From: Leeuwenhoekiella polynyae
Lineage (GTDB): Bacteria; Bacteroidota; Bacteroidia; Flavobacteriales; Flavobacteriaceae
DNA length: 64,000 bases
Reading direction: 5' to 3'
Assembly (NCBI RefSeq): GCF_004104075.1
Contig: NZ_QOVK01000009.1
Span: forward strand, 62,001-126,000
The translations under genes were made by a program, and so were the position numbers. Below are positions 15,207 through 24,527 of the stretch, piece after piece. Each line of letters begins with the position of its first letter. Positions within the stretch are counted from its first letter, which is position 1. The notes under the pieces were generated by a model, which was not told where the DNA came from, ran no database searches, and saw nothing but the letters and a program-made list of their open reading frames with translations.

Positions 15207-17165
15207 TTACTTCAAGTCAACAGAGAATAGTGAAATGAAAGATCCTCCCTCGGCGAATAGATTTATTTTACCGTTACTTACCTGGACCTTTTTAATTCTT
15301 TTGAAAGAATTATTTTCATCTGTTACATACACATTAAAAGCTGATATACTTGAAGGGATTCCAGTAACTTCAATTGGTCTTTTACCGCCTTTATTAACCA
15401 GATGTAAAACATATTTTCCATATTCTTTACATCCCAATGCGGCAGCCGTAACACTTTTATGATTTGATGTGACTGGTATACTTCTCAAACCAGAAGGTGT
15501 TTTGCCTAATTGTTTGAGATTGAAAAAACGTTGGGTTGGTTTAAGTTTATTGTCGTTTCCGTATATACCACCACCGGAAAGCACGGAATAGTCTGAAGTT
15601 AACTGCCATTGAAGAATAGTTAGAGGTTGAGCAAACTTCAAAATCTTAAGATAAATCCGTATTTCTTCAAGTGCATAGGAGGGTTCTTCAAAAATTTGGG
15701 GATATCTCCAGGCACCAGCATCGATGCTGCCTTCACCAACAAATAGAGGTTGGCCAACACGATTTGCGATATCATACCATTCTAAAAGATTTTTTTGAGA
15801 CCAACCTCGCCATGAATGAAATGATACTCCGCCAATATATGGTATTGATTCTGGGTTTAAAGATGCTCTAGTTGTGAAATCCCAACCATTTGCATCGGCT
15901 GTGTCACCAAGTAGTAACTTAGTATCTAATCCATTGCTTTTAAAGAGACTACCAAGTTCGCGTATCAATTGATCATGCTCTTCTGGGGTTTGCCTCACAT
16001 CGATTCCCAAGTCAGATTCATTAAATGAAAACAACACGGCTTCTACTCCATACTCCTCTTTTAAAAATACGAGGTAGGATATTATTGATCTATAAATTTC
16101 TTCTTTTTTAGATTGATCTAATTGATTGCCGCGGCTGCCGTCAAGATTAACTCCTTCAGCCCGTTCCCCAATAATTGTCCAATTAGGAGCAAACCAGGCT
16201 GCCAGGATTACCGGAATACCTTGTTCATTTAAACGCCTTGCCATTTCTAAAGAGGCTTTTACTTTGGGATGTAAGTTCCCTTTTTTAGCCTCAATCATCG
16301 GGTTTTTATCAAGATCAGGATGCCATTGTTTCCAAGGTAATTCTACCCGGCTCCAGGCGACACGCAAGTTATCTAAAGCATAATCTATAACCTGTGGGTC
16401 TGTATTAGGGTTTTGTAAACGGAAATTTCCACCTATCCCGTCAAAAGGATTTCCTTCTTGTTCCGGAAAGAGCTTTAAAGTTACAGGTGAGTTATCAGTT
16501 TCTCCGCTAACTTCTATATCAAATGTGTTTGAATAGGTCTTACCCGCTTCAAGATTACCCATAGCTATGGCAAAATTCAACTCAAAGTCAGGATTTAAAG
16601 AATCTTTACTCGTAGTAATAATCAATTCGGTTTGCTCTTGAGCTGTGACTTGAATGCCGCGTTTTTTGGTGAGCATATTCACTGCTTTTACTGGCGCCTT
16701 ATAAGATGCATTATCAAACGCAGCCCTTATCGCCTGAGCAGTTATAGATTCTGGATTGGTGATTTTAAAATTAGTGTCTTTTGTAAAATCTTTCGGCAAT
16801 TTAATTCTAAAATAAGCACCCTGAATCAGAGTATCTTTTGGAGCGCTAAAATTAATTTTAACACGAATGGAATTAGTAGTTAATGGTTTAAGCGTTTGAG
16901 TCCAACTGATGTTTTTCATTTCATAACTGAATGTCCTGGTCTCGTTATCTCTCTTAAAATCGGTTTTCTGTCCTTCTTTTCGTGTGACCCATTTATATCC
17001 TTGTTCATTTACTAGTACGAGGCTGGTATTAAAATCATGCAGGCCTTGCTCTGTGCGAATGCCGGTAAGGTTACCCCAGGTTTCAAATTCGGTCTGAGCA
17101 GTTATTTTTTGAAAAAAACTTGAAGCCACTAACAGTGTTAGCAATACCTTATTTTTTAATTTCAT
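15207..17165 (-). CDS. clan GH-A glycoside hydrolase, GH30-like, specificity unclear
   Basis: Secreted retaining beta-glycosidase of uncertain family. The 652-residue product has a signal peptide (ends near KITAQ), a beta-rich N-terminal region (about 25-225), then a barrel opened by FDGIGGNFRLQNP, which resembles the opening GFGGA pattern of GH30. Candidate acid/base is Glu383 (FSFNESDLG) and candidate nucleophile Glu478 (FVGEGSIDAG), the right spacing for clan GH-A. A C-terminal beta domain (about 550-652) is also GH30-like. The gene overlaps the GH26 stop by 17 bp, so it belongs to the GH9-GH26 operon and probably acts on mannan or glucomannan side products. No lipobox Cys is present, so it is likely periplasmic. 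Confidence 0.7.
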   Translation of the reverse strand: MKLKNKVLLTLLVASSFFQKITAQTEFETWGNLTGIRTEQGLHDFNTSLVLVNEQGYKWVTRKEGQKTDFKRDNETRTFSYEMKNISWTQTLKPLTTNSIRVKINFSAPKDTLIQGAYFRIKLPKDFTKDTNFKITNPESITAQAIRAAFDNASYKAPVKAVNMLTKKRGIQVTAQEQTELIITTSKDSLNPDFELNFAIAMGNLEAGKTYSNTFDIEVSGETDNSPVTLKLFPEQEGNPFDGIGGNFRLQNPNTDPQVIDYALDNLRVAWSRVELPWKQWHPDLDKNPMIEAKKGNLHPKVKASLEMARRLNEQGIPVILAAWFAPNWTIIGERAEGVNLDGSRGNQLDQSKKEEIYRSIISYLVFLKEEYGVEAVLFSFNESDLGIDVRQTPEEHDQLIRELGSLFKSNGLDTKLLLGDTADANGWDFTTRASLNPESIPYIGGVSFHSWRGWSQKNLLEWYDIANRVGQPLFVGEGSIDAGAWRYPQIFEEPSYALEEIRIYLKILKFAQPLTILQWQLTSDYSVLSGGGIYGNDNKLKPTQRFFNLKQLGKTPSGLRSIPVTSNHKSVTAAALGCKEYGKYVLHLVNKGGKRPIEVTGIPSSISAFNVYVTDENNSFKRIKKVQVSNGKINLFAEGGSFISLFSVDLK

Positions 17166-18126
17166 CTTTTGTTATCGTTTTTGAATAATTATAGATTTCT
17201 TTCACGCGATTGACCGTATTTGCAGTCTCGAGCCAATTAGACCACACCATAAACCAAGACCATTTAGGTTGTTTTTGAAGAATATTAGGTTTGGGTAATT
17301 CTCCCACTTCCCCGAGCGCTATAGGCTTACCGGCGGCAAGCTTTAAAAGTGCTTCATAATCGCGCTGCTCATAGTCATAATGATACACATCTGTAGCGAG
17401 TATATCTACATATTCAGCTCCCGGGTAAAAGTCCTCATAAGCAAAAGCCTCATCAAAGGGGATATCACGCGGCGCATTTGCATTCCATACCCAAATCAAG
17501 TTATTTAATTGATGGTACTCCGCTAAGCGGTTGTAGAGTATTTTCCAAAGCTTTTTATAGGCCTCCGGATTATTTCCCCACCAAAACCAAACCCCATTCA
17601 TCTCATGATAAGGCCTCCACAAGACCGGCACTCCTGATTCTTCCAATTTTTTAAGATATGAAGCCACATGATCAACTTGCTTGAGCCATCTCAAATGAAG
17701 AGCGGTATTGGGAGTAAGTACTTGTTCCCAATTTTCATCACTAAATTCATTCTGTACACTTTCACTCCAGCTATAGGGTGGTTTATCTGTAGGTCTTCCT
17801 ACATGCCACATCAACGTTACCAGTGCTCCCTCTTCATGTTTTTGAATAGCATTCTTCACAATTCGCTCTCCAGGATCCTTTTGACTATTCCAATAAAAAT
17901 CTGTTCCCCAGACCGCGGGATAGTTCCCAGTGATTTCATAAGCCAGTTTATAAAACTTTTCAGGCTCTTCGTTGTAACTGTGCTGACCAGATAAAATATT
18001 GTCACCTAAAGAAGCTATATAGGCTAATATCTGCTTTGCTTCCGGAGTTGCATACGCATTTACCGGTGTTTGAGCCAAACCTAGAGTAGAAAGCACTACA
18101 CTTATTAAACAGATTATTTTTCTCAT
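17149..18126 (-). CDS. GH26 endo-beta-1,4-mannanase
   Basis: Retaining endo-mannanase cutting the mannan backbone. The 325-residue product has a short signal peptide (MRKIICLISVVLSTLGLAQ) and a single catalytic barrel, about the minimum size for GH26. Acid/base Glu175 lies in WRPYHEMNGVWFWWG and the nucleophile Glu273 in ALGEVG. The partner motif SGQHSYNE (46-53) is also typical. No lipobox, so periplasmic rather than surface. It overlaps its operon neighbours at both ends: by 4 bp (ATGA) with GH9 and by 17 bp with the GH30-like gene, which indicates translational coupling. Confidence 0.92.
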   Translation of the reverse strand: MRKIICLISVVLSTLGLAQTPVNAYATPEAKQILAYIASLGDNILSGQHSYNEEPEKFYKLAYEITGNYPAVWGTDFYWNSQKDPGERIVKNAIQKHEEGALVTLMWHVGRPTDKPPYSWSESVQNEFSDENWEQVLTPNTALHLRWLKQVDHVASYLKKLEESGVPVLWRPYHEMNGVWFWWGNNPEAYKKLWKILYNRLAEYHQLNNLIWVWNANAPRDIPFDEAFAYEDFYPGAEYVDILATDVYHYDYEQRDYEALLKLAAGKPIALGEVGELPKPNILQKQPKWSWFMVWSNWLETANTVNRVKEIYNYSKTITKDEIKK

Positions 18127-20618
18127 TGCTGCTCATTTAAAAGCTGATCTGCCGCAAGAACCAGAAAGATATAATCTGTGGTTCCTCCTCCCAACACATA
18201 TTCGGTTTGCTGCCAAAGGAAAGGCCACTCCAGTAGTTCGGGAAAATCGGGTCTTATTAAAGCGGTTCCCGAACCAATACCTCCGGGTATAAACGAAAAC
18301 TCCCCTCGATTCATCCCATAAGCTTGAGTCAAAGATCGTGCACCTACCCCTGAGGCAAAAGAAGAGGTATTTACGCCGGGATGAGCACCTAACACAAAAT
18401 TAAGAGCGTTAAGCAAATAGTCTTTCGGAAAAATTTCGGGATAACTGGTGTGAAAATAATATTGTTTCATTCCAAAATTCTGAATGCCCCAGCCAGCACC
18501 CCAGATGTCTGGTTCATAAGGCATTCCATAAGGTGTTTTTTTACCTAAGTCTACTACTTGTTGATAATAAGCCTTTACAGCGGTGTTCAATCGCTTCTTG
18601 AAAGCAGGTTCTTGAATTAAGGGTAATGCCGGCCCTACTATCCACCCGGTGTTTTCTATATTAGAAATAATACCTTCTGTATTTTTTATCAGGAATTGTG
18701 CGTATTCTTTATTTTGAGTAGACCTTAACAGTTCTACTGCCAGTTCTAGTTTAGGGATAAAAGCTTCCTCACTGTGCGAGTCCCAAATGGCTTTTGCAAT
18801 AGACAGGCATTGCGCAGCCAGGTCTGGATTGTAGCTTTTTAAAACCCGTGCTGCTGCAGCCAAGGCAGCGGCAGTAGAAAGTTCTCTGGCAGGGTTTTCT
18901 TCTGTAAAAACCCAGCGGTCATCAGGTGCACCGGCTAAACCTATAGGGATATTCTGATCTGCTTGAGTGTTGGAAAAAATAATATTATCGCTATGGTTTA
19001 CAGGATCTCCCAATAAGGTATATTGCCTTTTAGTAGGAACTATTATTCCGCGGTAAAAACGACCCATAGCGGTATACCCTCCCACTATAGAAAGTACGCC
19101 ATGCTCAATTTGCTGTAAGATATCTGGTTTACCATCTGGCTGAAGGATTTCAACCACGCGTGTACTTTGATCAATACTTGTATTGTCGTAGTTTATGTTG
19201 AAATTTTCATAAATATGCGCCAACCCTTGTACTGTAGCTGCCTGAGATTCAACCCGAAGATCAAAATCTCCTGCATCATGCCAGCCGCCCTTATTTAATT
19301 CAGGGACGTGTTCTCCTGATTTATATTCTGTAAGTGTTGTAGACCCCTGTATATACCCGTCAAAATGATTGTAGTCTATAGGAGCCATACGCGCATCGTC
19401 CATATGACAGAGTCCGTGCCAGACTTTATAACGATCGTTCACGCGCATATGGCACATTTGAACCGGTAAAAAGTATTCTAGTGTGGGTTGCCAGACGTCT
19501 CTTTGATATACCTCTTGGGTTATCTGAAAAGCTTCGGTAGTATAGTCACCATATTGAACCACATACATACCGGGTTTTGTAATCGCACTAAAGTCTAGTT
19601 GATAATAGGTATACCGGAGAAAATTCCCCCAAAGTTCTGGTTTCTTAGAAACCACTTCTGTATATCCGCCTTCGTTATTGATGCGTAGCAGTTTTGCATC
19701 CTGTTTTTTGGTGTCATTGGGATCAGTTTCTATTACGGCTATTTTTTCTTGTGTCGGATGGTAGCCCACCTGAGAAATTTGTACTACCGGGTCGTATAAA
19801 AAATCTTTCAGCGTATTAGGCGTGATTAGCCATTCTATAGCATTTTTTGTTTTTCCGGCGGGAACAAGCGATCTAACAATAAACCAACCATTGCTGTGAC
19901 TGGCACGCCCATCTAATAATTGCAGTTCCGCCTGAGAATTTAAATTTTCAATATGAATAGTTTGTGCCGGAGTACCCGGAGCAATTACCAGATGTTTTCC
20001 TTGAGCTATGGACTGCAGGCGATATTCTCCTTCTTCAGCATAGGTGCCGGGGCCATTAGCTTGCCTATTAAAAAGACCAAACTTTTCATCCATGTAATAG
20101 GATTTTCCAAAAAGAATTCCGGGGAAAAATTCAATATTCATTCCTACTTTTCCTATCCATTCTTCCGGTAAAGGTTTATCAAGATCTACCGTTATTTTAA
20201 AAGATTTCCCTTGCGGATTGACCTTCAGTTTATATTCCATCTCCAGACCTGGGTAAATAATAGGGTTAAATCCTTTGCGGTCTTTCGAAGCGTCGGGGTA
20301 GCTCATGTGAACGCTTATTTCCTGTTTTTGTCTGTCTACCTGTCGCTCTCCTACTTTGGGAACCGGTTGCCATTGACCGGGAGTTGATTCTAGTCTAAGA
20401 TCACCATTCGTGGCGACGCGTATGCCGTTCTGAATGACACCTACTCCGCCCTGATGGCTTTCCGGATAAAAATCGTGCGCCAGCATCACATTAGCACCTT
20501 GTCGCTCAAGATATTCCTGTTTGTTAATTCTAAAAACAGTAGAAGAGTCAGCCAATTGTTGCGCACTAACTTGAGCTAATCCGAAAAAAAATAAGAAAAA
20601 AATAAAAATACGTGTCAT
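18123..20618 (-). CDS. GH9 family glycoside hydrolase with N-terminal cellulase Ig-like domain
   Basis: Inverting beta-glucanase-type enzyme, probably cutting the glucosyl-containing parts of glucomannan. The 831-residue product has a signal peptide (MTRIFIFFLFFFGLAQVSAQ), a long N-terminal region, an Ig-like domain that starts near VQISQVGYHPTQEKIAVIE, and the (alpha/alpha)6 catalytic domain. GGWHDAGDFD carries the paired Asp448 and Asp451; LNFVLGAHPGVNTSSFASG and the final TEYVLGGGTTDYI with Glu806 as likely proton donor follow. The Asn-Glu-Val context common in GH9 is replaced by Thr-Glu-Tyr, so activity on cellulose is doubtful. First gene of a three-gene operon, with the AGE-type epimerase divergent. 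Confidence 0.85.
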   Translation of the reverse strand: MTRIFIFFLFFFGLAQVSAQQLADSSTVFRINKQEYLERQGANVMLAHDFYPESHQGGVGVIQNGIRVATNGDLRLESTPGQWQPVPKVGERQVDRQKQEISVHMSYPDASKDRKGFNPIIYPGLEMEYKLKVNPQGKSFKITVDLDKPLPEEWIGKVGMNIEFFPGILFGKSYYMDEKFGLFNRQANGPGTYAEEGEYRLQSIAQGKHLVIAPGTPAQTIHIENLNSQAELQLLDGRASHSNGWFIVRSLVPAGKTKNAIEWLITPNTLKDFLYDPVVQISQVGYHPTQEKIAVIETDPNDTKKQDAKLLRINNEGGYTEVVSKKPELWGNFLRYTYYQLDFSAITKPGMYVVQYGDYTTEAFQITQEVYQRDVWQPTLEYFLPVQMCHMRVNDRYKVWHGLCHMDDARMAPIDYNHFDGYIQGSTTLTEYKSGEHVPELNKGGWHDAGDFDLRVESQAATVQGLAHIYENFNINYDNTSIDQSTRVVEILQPDGKPDILQQIEHGVLSIVGGYTAMGRFYRGIIVPTKRQYTLLGDPVNHSDNIIFSNTQADQNIPIGLAGAPDDRWVFTEENPARELSTAAALAAAARVLKSYNPDLAAQCLSIAKAIWDSHSEEAFIPKLELAVELLRSTQNKEYAQFLIKNTEGIISNIENTGWIVGPALPLIQEPAFKKRLNTAVKAYYQQVVDLGKKTPYGMPYEPDIWGAGWGIQNFGMKQYYFHTSYPEIFPKDYLLNALNFVLGAHPGVNTSSFASGVGARSLTQAYGMNRGEFSFIPGGIGSGTALIRPDFPELLEWPFLWQQTEYVLGGGTTDYIFLVLAADQLLNEQQ

Positions 20619-20755
20619 AAATCATCGAAAATTTAAAAATAGGTCTCTAATGTATGCCTTACTTAATACTTTTTTATCGATTTCCTATAGGATATTTTCA
20701 GAACAGTTTGCGCTAGTGCACATTGCTTTATATTTAAACTGAAATTAATTATGTT
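20619..20755. promoter_or_regulatory. divergent promoter region, GH9 operon and exported epimerase
   Basis: This 137-bp AT-rich gap must serve both the GH9-GH26-GH30-like operon (minus) and the epimerase (plus). TATATTTA at 20729-20736 is close to, but not, the Bacteroidota TAnnTTTG box. TTTTTTATCGATTT near 20670 loosely resembles the TTTTATCATTT motif of the other mannan-locus promoters. Neither is strong. Confidence 0.35.
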
Positions 20756-22093
20756 ATGAAAATACTACACTTTTTTAGTCTCTTTTGTCTAACTACTTTT
20801 ACCGCTTTTGCTCAGGAAAAAGTAGCTAACGAGGCGATCATTTCTCAAATGAAGGTTGATGCCAAAGAAAACCTACTCGATAAATGGTACCCGCTTGTGA
20901 TAGACAAGGAAGACGGGGGATATTACAGCGAGATTACCTATGATTTTCAAATAGGGGAAAAACACGATAAGATGATCGTAACGCAAGCAAGGCATATCTG
21001 GACCAATTCGGTCGCAGCTGAATTTTTTCCTGATAAGCAGAACAACCTAAATTATGCGGCACACGGATTCGAATTTTTGAGAGATGTCGTGTGGGATGCT
21101 AAATATGGTGGGTTTCATAACCTGGTTACCAAAGAAGGAAAACCTATCGCTAAAAAAGGAGAAGAAAAAACCGCTTATGGAAACTCCTTTGCTATTTATG
21201 GCCTTGCGGCATACTACAGGGTTTCTGGGAATAAAGAAGCGCTTGATCTTGCAAAAAAAACCTTTTACTGGCTTGAAGAGCACAGTCATGACCCAAAAAA
21301 TAAAGGCTATTTTCAATCTTTAAACTTAGATGGTTCTCCAATTTTAAGAGACTCAAGTTTTGACTCTACTTCAGATGTGGGTTATAAAGATCAAAACAGC
21401 TCTATACATTTGCTGGAAGCTTTTACAGAATTATATAAAGTATGGCCAGACAAACTAGTTGCCGAAAGACTGAAAGAACTCTTATTGCTTATACGAGATA
21501 CTATCGTGAGTGAAAGAAATTATATGAATCTCTTCTTTGAGGCAGACTGGACTCCTGTATCTTTTAATGAGGAAACAAAAAAGATTATAAAAAAACATTA
21601 TTATCTAGATCATGTTTCGTTTGGTCACGATGTAGAAACCGCGTACCTAATGCTAGAAGCTTCTGAAATACTGGAGCGTAAGGATATCGAAAAAACGTTA
21701 TTAAAAGGAAAAATGATGGTAGACCATGCTCTTGAAAATGGTTGGGACCCCGAATTTGGAGGCTTTTATGACGGTGGGTATTATTTTGGGGAAGAGAAGT
21801 CGTTAACCATCGTGAATTCAGATAAAAACTGGTGGTCACAAGCTGAAGGATTAAATACACTCCTTATTATGCAACACTATTTTCCAAATGACAGCCACCA
21901 CTACGGGATTTACTTCAATCAATTATGGGAGTATGTGAACACATTTTTCATGGATGATCGCTTTGGAGGTTGGTATGAATGGGGCCAAGACAATAAACCT
22001 GAAACGAAAGACGATCTAAAAGGCCATATTTGGAAAGCTAATTATCACAACTTTAGAGCACTTATCAACTGCTTAAAAAACTTAGAAAAATAA
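20756..22093 (+). CDS. AGE-family sugar 2-epimerase with signal peptide
   Basis: Member of the N-acylglucosamine 2-epimerase/cellobiose 2-epimerase superfamily, probably interconverting the reducing-end glucose and mannose of beta-linked disaccharides. The 445-residue product has a clear signal peptide (MKILHFFSLFCLTTFTAFAQ) and no lipobox, so it should be periplasmic. That is unusual because most characterized disaccharide epimerases are cytosolic. The likely catalytic His are present in SSIHLLEAFTEL, SFGHDVETAYLM and WKANYHNFRAL, and the family pattern DKEDGGYYSEI and DPEFGGFYDGG is intact. It has its own transcription unit, ending at a bidirectional terminator. A second, cytosolic paralogue is at 35791-36984. 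Substrate is inferred from context. Confidence 0.82.
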   Translation: MKILHFFSLFCLTTFTAFAQEKVANEAIISQMKVDAKENLLDKWYPLVIDKEDGGYYSEITYDFQIGEKHDKMIVTQARHIWTNSVAAEFFPDKQNNLNYAAHGFEFLRDVVWDAKYGGFHNLVTKEGKPIAKKGEEKTAYGNSFAIYGLAAYYRVSGNKEALDLAKKTFYWLEEHSHDPKNKGYFQSLNLDGSPILRDSSFDSTSDVGYKDQNSSIHLLEAFTELYKVWPDKLVAERLKELLLLIRDTIVSERNYMNLFFEADWTPVSFNEETKKIIKKHYYLDHVSFGHDVETAYLMLEASEILERKDIEKTLLKGKMMVDHALENGWDPEFGGFYDGGYYFGEEKSLTIVNSDKNWWSQAEGLNTLLIMQHYFPNDSHHYGIYFNQLWEYVNTFFMDDRFGGWYEWGQDNKPETKDDLKGHIWKANYHNFRALINCLKNLEK

Positions 22094-22110
22094 GCAATAA
22101 AAGTATTTTC

Positions 22111-22154
22111 AAAAAAACAGGGCAAATACATTGATGTATTTACCCTGTTTTTTT
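22111..22154. terminator. bidirectional intrinsic terminator between epimerase and GH27
   Basis: Long hairpin with arms AAAAAACAGGG-C-AAATACA (22112-22130) and TGTATTT-A-CCCTGTTTTTT (22135-22153), a single C/A mismatch and a 4-nt loop. The A-run on one side and T-run on the other let it act for the plus-strand epimerase (stop 22093) and the minus-strand GH27 gene (stop 22169). Confidence 0.85.
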
Positions 22155-22168
22155 GAAATATGTTTACT

Positions 22169-23374
22169 CTATTTTTTAGTCAACTGCAGTGTGATCACAT
22201 CGTGTGGTGCAACTACTGCATTAAAGGAACTCTTTGTTGTTTTTAGGTCTTTCTGCGCCCATACATCTTTTAAAGAAAAAAGGGTATTTTTAAAATCAAC
22301 AGTATATTCAAAATCAGGATCTTTTATTTGATGATCTTCCCAGTTGAAATTTACTTGATGTTCACGATCTGCCCGGTTTAAGAACGTTACAGCCCAGTCT
22401 CCGTTTTTAAGAGGCTTAAACCACGTTTCAAGTCCTTCTTTACTGCTGTATTTGAAGCCTTGGATTCCTAAAGAATCCTGATTGATAGCGATCATATCTT
22501 TATTAGTAAGGATAGCTACTGTTTCTGCGCTCATATCTGCTAAATCATTTCCTGCTATTAAAGGAGCCGAGAGCATACACCACATAGCAAAATGAGCGCG
22601 ATCTTCAGCAACAGACATCCCATTTCCCACTTCCATCATATCAGGATCGTTCCAGTGCCCGGGACCGGCATATTTTCTAAGGCCATCCTGCATATCTAAA
22701 ATTTTAAGCACGCCCCAAGATGACCAGTCGCCGTGATCTTCTTCACAATCCCAGCAAGCATAAATATCCCCAGTTGTTCTCCACATATGGCCAATATCTT
22801 GGGCCCATTCCCAAGGCTTATTATCACCCCATTCGCAAATTGCAAACAAAATTGGGCGACCAGCGCTATAAAGAGCATTTCTCATTGTTGTGTAAGAAGC
22901 TTCGGCATTTTGCTTTCCTGTATTACACCAATCGTACTTTAAATAATCGACGCCCCAGGATGCATATTTAATGGCATCTTGATATTCGTGACCACGGCTT
23001 CCAGGCTCACCGCCACAGGTCTCAGTACCTGCGTCTGAGTATATCCCAAACTTAAGGCCTTTGCTATGTATATAGTCTGCCAGAGCTTTCATACCGGAAG
23101 GAAATTTTTCCTTATCTGCATGAATAAAACCATCAGCATCCCGCTCACCGTGCCAGCAGTCATCTATTACAATATACTCATAGCCAGCATCCTTCATACC
23201 GCTGGAGACCATGGCATCAGCAGCATTTCTGATAACTTGTTCATTGATATTACAGGCAAATTTATTCCAGCTATTCCACCCCATAGGTGGCGTTTCGGCA
23301 ATATTATCAAACTTCTGAGCATAGCTTTTAAAATTCAACATCGTGATGAAAAAAATAAAAAAAAGGTTTTTCAT
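22169..23374 (-). CDS. GH27 alpha-galactosidase
   Basis: Retaining exo-alpha-galactosidase that removes alpha-1,6-galactose branches from galactomannan and galactoglucomannan, opening the backbone to mannanases. The 401-residue product has a signal peptide (MKNLFFIFFITMLNFKSYAQ), no lipobox, and textbook GH27 motifs: TPPMGWNSWNKF, IDDCW, YLKYDWCN with nucleophile Asp148, and WRTTGDI with acid/base Asp203. Length fits a catalytic barrel plus short C-terminal beta domain. It lies after the mannan SusCDE operon, separated by a strong stem-loop at 23395-23425, so it may receive reduced read-through transcription or use its own promoter. Confidence 0.95.
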   Translation of the reverse strand: MKNLFFIFFITMLNFKSYAQKFDNIAETPPMGWNSWNKFACNINEQVIRNAADAMVSSGMKDAGYEYIVIDDCWHGERDADGFIHADKEKFPSGMKALADYIHSKGLKFGIYSDAGTETCGGEPGSRGHEYQDAIKYASWGVDYLKYDWCNTGKQNAEASYTTMRNALYSAGRPILFAICEWGDNKPWEWAQDIGHMWRTTGDIYACWDCEEDHGDWSSWGVLKILDMQDGLRKYAGPGHWNDPDMMEVGNGMSVAEDRAHFAMWCMLSAPLIAGNDLADMSAETVAILTNKDMIAINQDSLGIQGFKYSSKEGLETWFKPLKNGDWAVTFLNRADREHQVNFNWEDHQIKDPDFEYTVDFKNTLFSLKDVWAQKDLKTTKSSFNAVVAPHDVITLQLTKK

Positions 23375-23394
23375 AGTTTAAAAATTAAAATAAT

Positions 23395-23425
23395 ATTCCC
23401 TGCTTAAATTGTTTAAACAGGGAAT
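23395..23425 (-). terminator. stem-loop after the mannan SusC-SusD-binding-protein genes
   Basis: Inverted repeat with 14-bp arms (23395-23408 and 23412-23425; ATTCCCTGCTTAAA / TTTAAACAGGGAAT, one G-U pair) and a 3-nt loop. It is followed on the minus strand by an AT-rich ATTATTTTAATTTTT. It sits between the binding-protein stop (23460) and the GH27 ATG (23374), suggesting termination or attenuation. Confidence 0.7.
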
Positions 23426-23459
23426 AATTTGAACAAAATTAGTGGATAAAAGTCTAAAT

Positions 23460-24518
23460 CTAAATCAATCCCAGATCATCTATATAAATTACTGACGGGG
23501 CAGCACCACTAAACTCCTGAATGACAATCTCGTTAAGTGTAGCTGGAGAGCCCAATTGTGACAATGGTATTGTAAAATCGTTCCACTCTCCCTGATTGAT
23601 AGTTATTACTGCACCTGCGTCATAATTTCCGTTTAATACGAGTTTTAGATTGTTGATTCCTTCTCCTCCATATATTGATACTTTAACGGCTTGTTTGTCG
23701 GCAAGATCAATGGTGGCACCACCATTGCCAATTTGAAAACCTGAGTAACCCCCCTCATAAGTTCTCTTGATTGAGAAATCGCCACGTTTTACGCGCTCAG
23801 TACTTTCAAAATCTTCTGAACCAGACCAACCCCCAATCCACCAGCTTTGGGCTAATGCATCATCATAAACCACAAATTTAAATCCGAAGGATTGCGTACT
23901 CTGGGATATGCCCCCTGCTGTTTCCACAAACAAAAAGGCCTGTACAATTCCTTCAGGTACTGCAACCTGTATTTCCGTGGTGGTAGATGAAATTATTTCA
24001 GCCTCAACATCTCCAAATCGCACGGATACAAGACCTTCAAAAATCTCACCTTGAATAGTAACAATATCCCCGGCACTTGCTGCCAATGGCGTAAATGAAG
24101 TAATTCTAGGAGCTGGTTGCTCGATCATAAAAAAAGTTGTCGCAACACCTTCTGATGTAACTACACGCAACTCATCGCTAGCGTCAAAGTAGGGTGCATC
24201 TTCAGGGATACTTGTAATAATAACATTATTTGTAACCAATGTCGGGTTAAAATAGGCTTCCGTGTCATTAAAATATACCTCTTGAGTCGTGGCTAAGTTT
24301 TCTCCATAAATGGTATAGGAATTTTGACGAAGTCCTACTGTAGTGGTAGAGTCTCTTGCTGTAAGGGCCACACTTGTTATACTTGGTGGGCCGGTTGCTT
24401 CTACACCACCCGTATCATCGGGTTGACAAGAGGTTAACTCCAGGCTTAACATTAGGGCTAGTAATAGAATACCGCCGCTACTGATTTGCTGTTTAAAAAA
24501 TTTAATTTTCTTCATCAT
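23460..24518 (-). CDS. IPT/TIG-domain surface glycan-binding lipoprotein (SusE position, mannan PUL)
   Basis: Probable surface mannan-binding protein of the third position in a SusC-SusD operon. The first ATG at 24518 is used; the frame extends one codon to a GTG. The lipoprotein signal has lipobox ELTSC with Cys31. Two IPT/TIG Ig-like modules follow (about 45-125 and 130-215; ITSFTPLAASAGDIVTIQGEIF and SVRFGDVEAEIISSTTTEIQVAVP). The C-terminal domain (about 225-352) looks like a carbohydrate-binding jelly roll with WWIGGWSGSEDF and a final IDDLGLI strand. It is not homologous to the SusE proteins of the other two PULs. Ligand is inferred from the locus. Confidence 0.75.
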   Translation of the reverse strand: MMKKIKFFKQQISSGGILLLALMLSLELTSCQPDDTGGVEATGPPSITSVALTARDSTTTVGLRQNSYTIYGENLATTQEVYFNDTEAYFNPTLVTNNVIITSIPEDAPYFDASDELRVVTSEGVATTFFMIEQPAPRITSFTPLAASAGDIVTIQGEIFEGLVSVRFGDVEAEIISSTTTEIQVAVPEGIVQAFLFVETAGGISQSTQSFGFKFVVYDDALAQSWWIGGWSGSEDFESTERVKRGDFSIKRTYEGGYSGFQIGNGGATIDLADKQAVKVSIYGGEGINNLKLVLNGNYDAGAVITINQGEWNDFTIPLSQLGSPATLNEIVIQEFSGAAPSVIYIDDLGLI

Positions 24519-24527
24519 CACTGTTTT

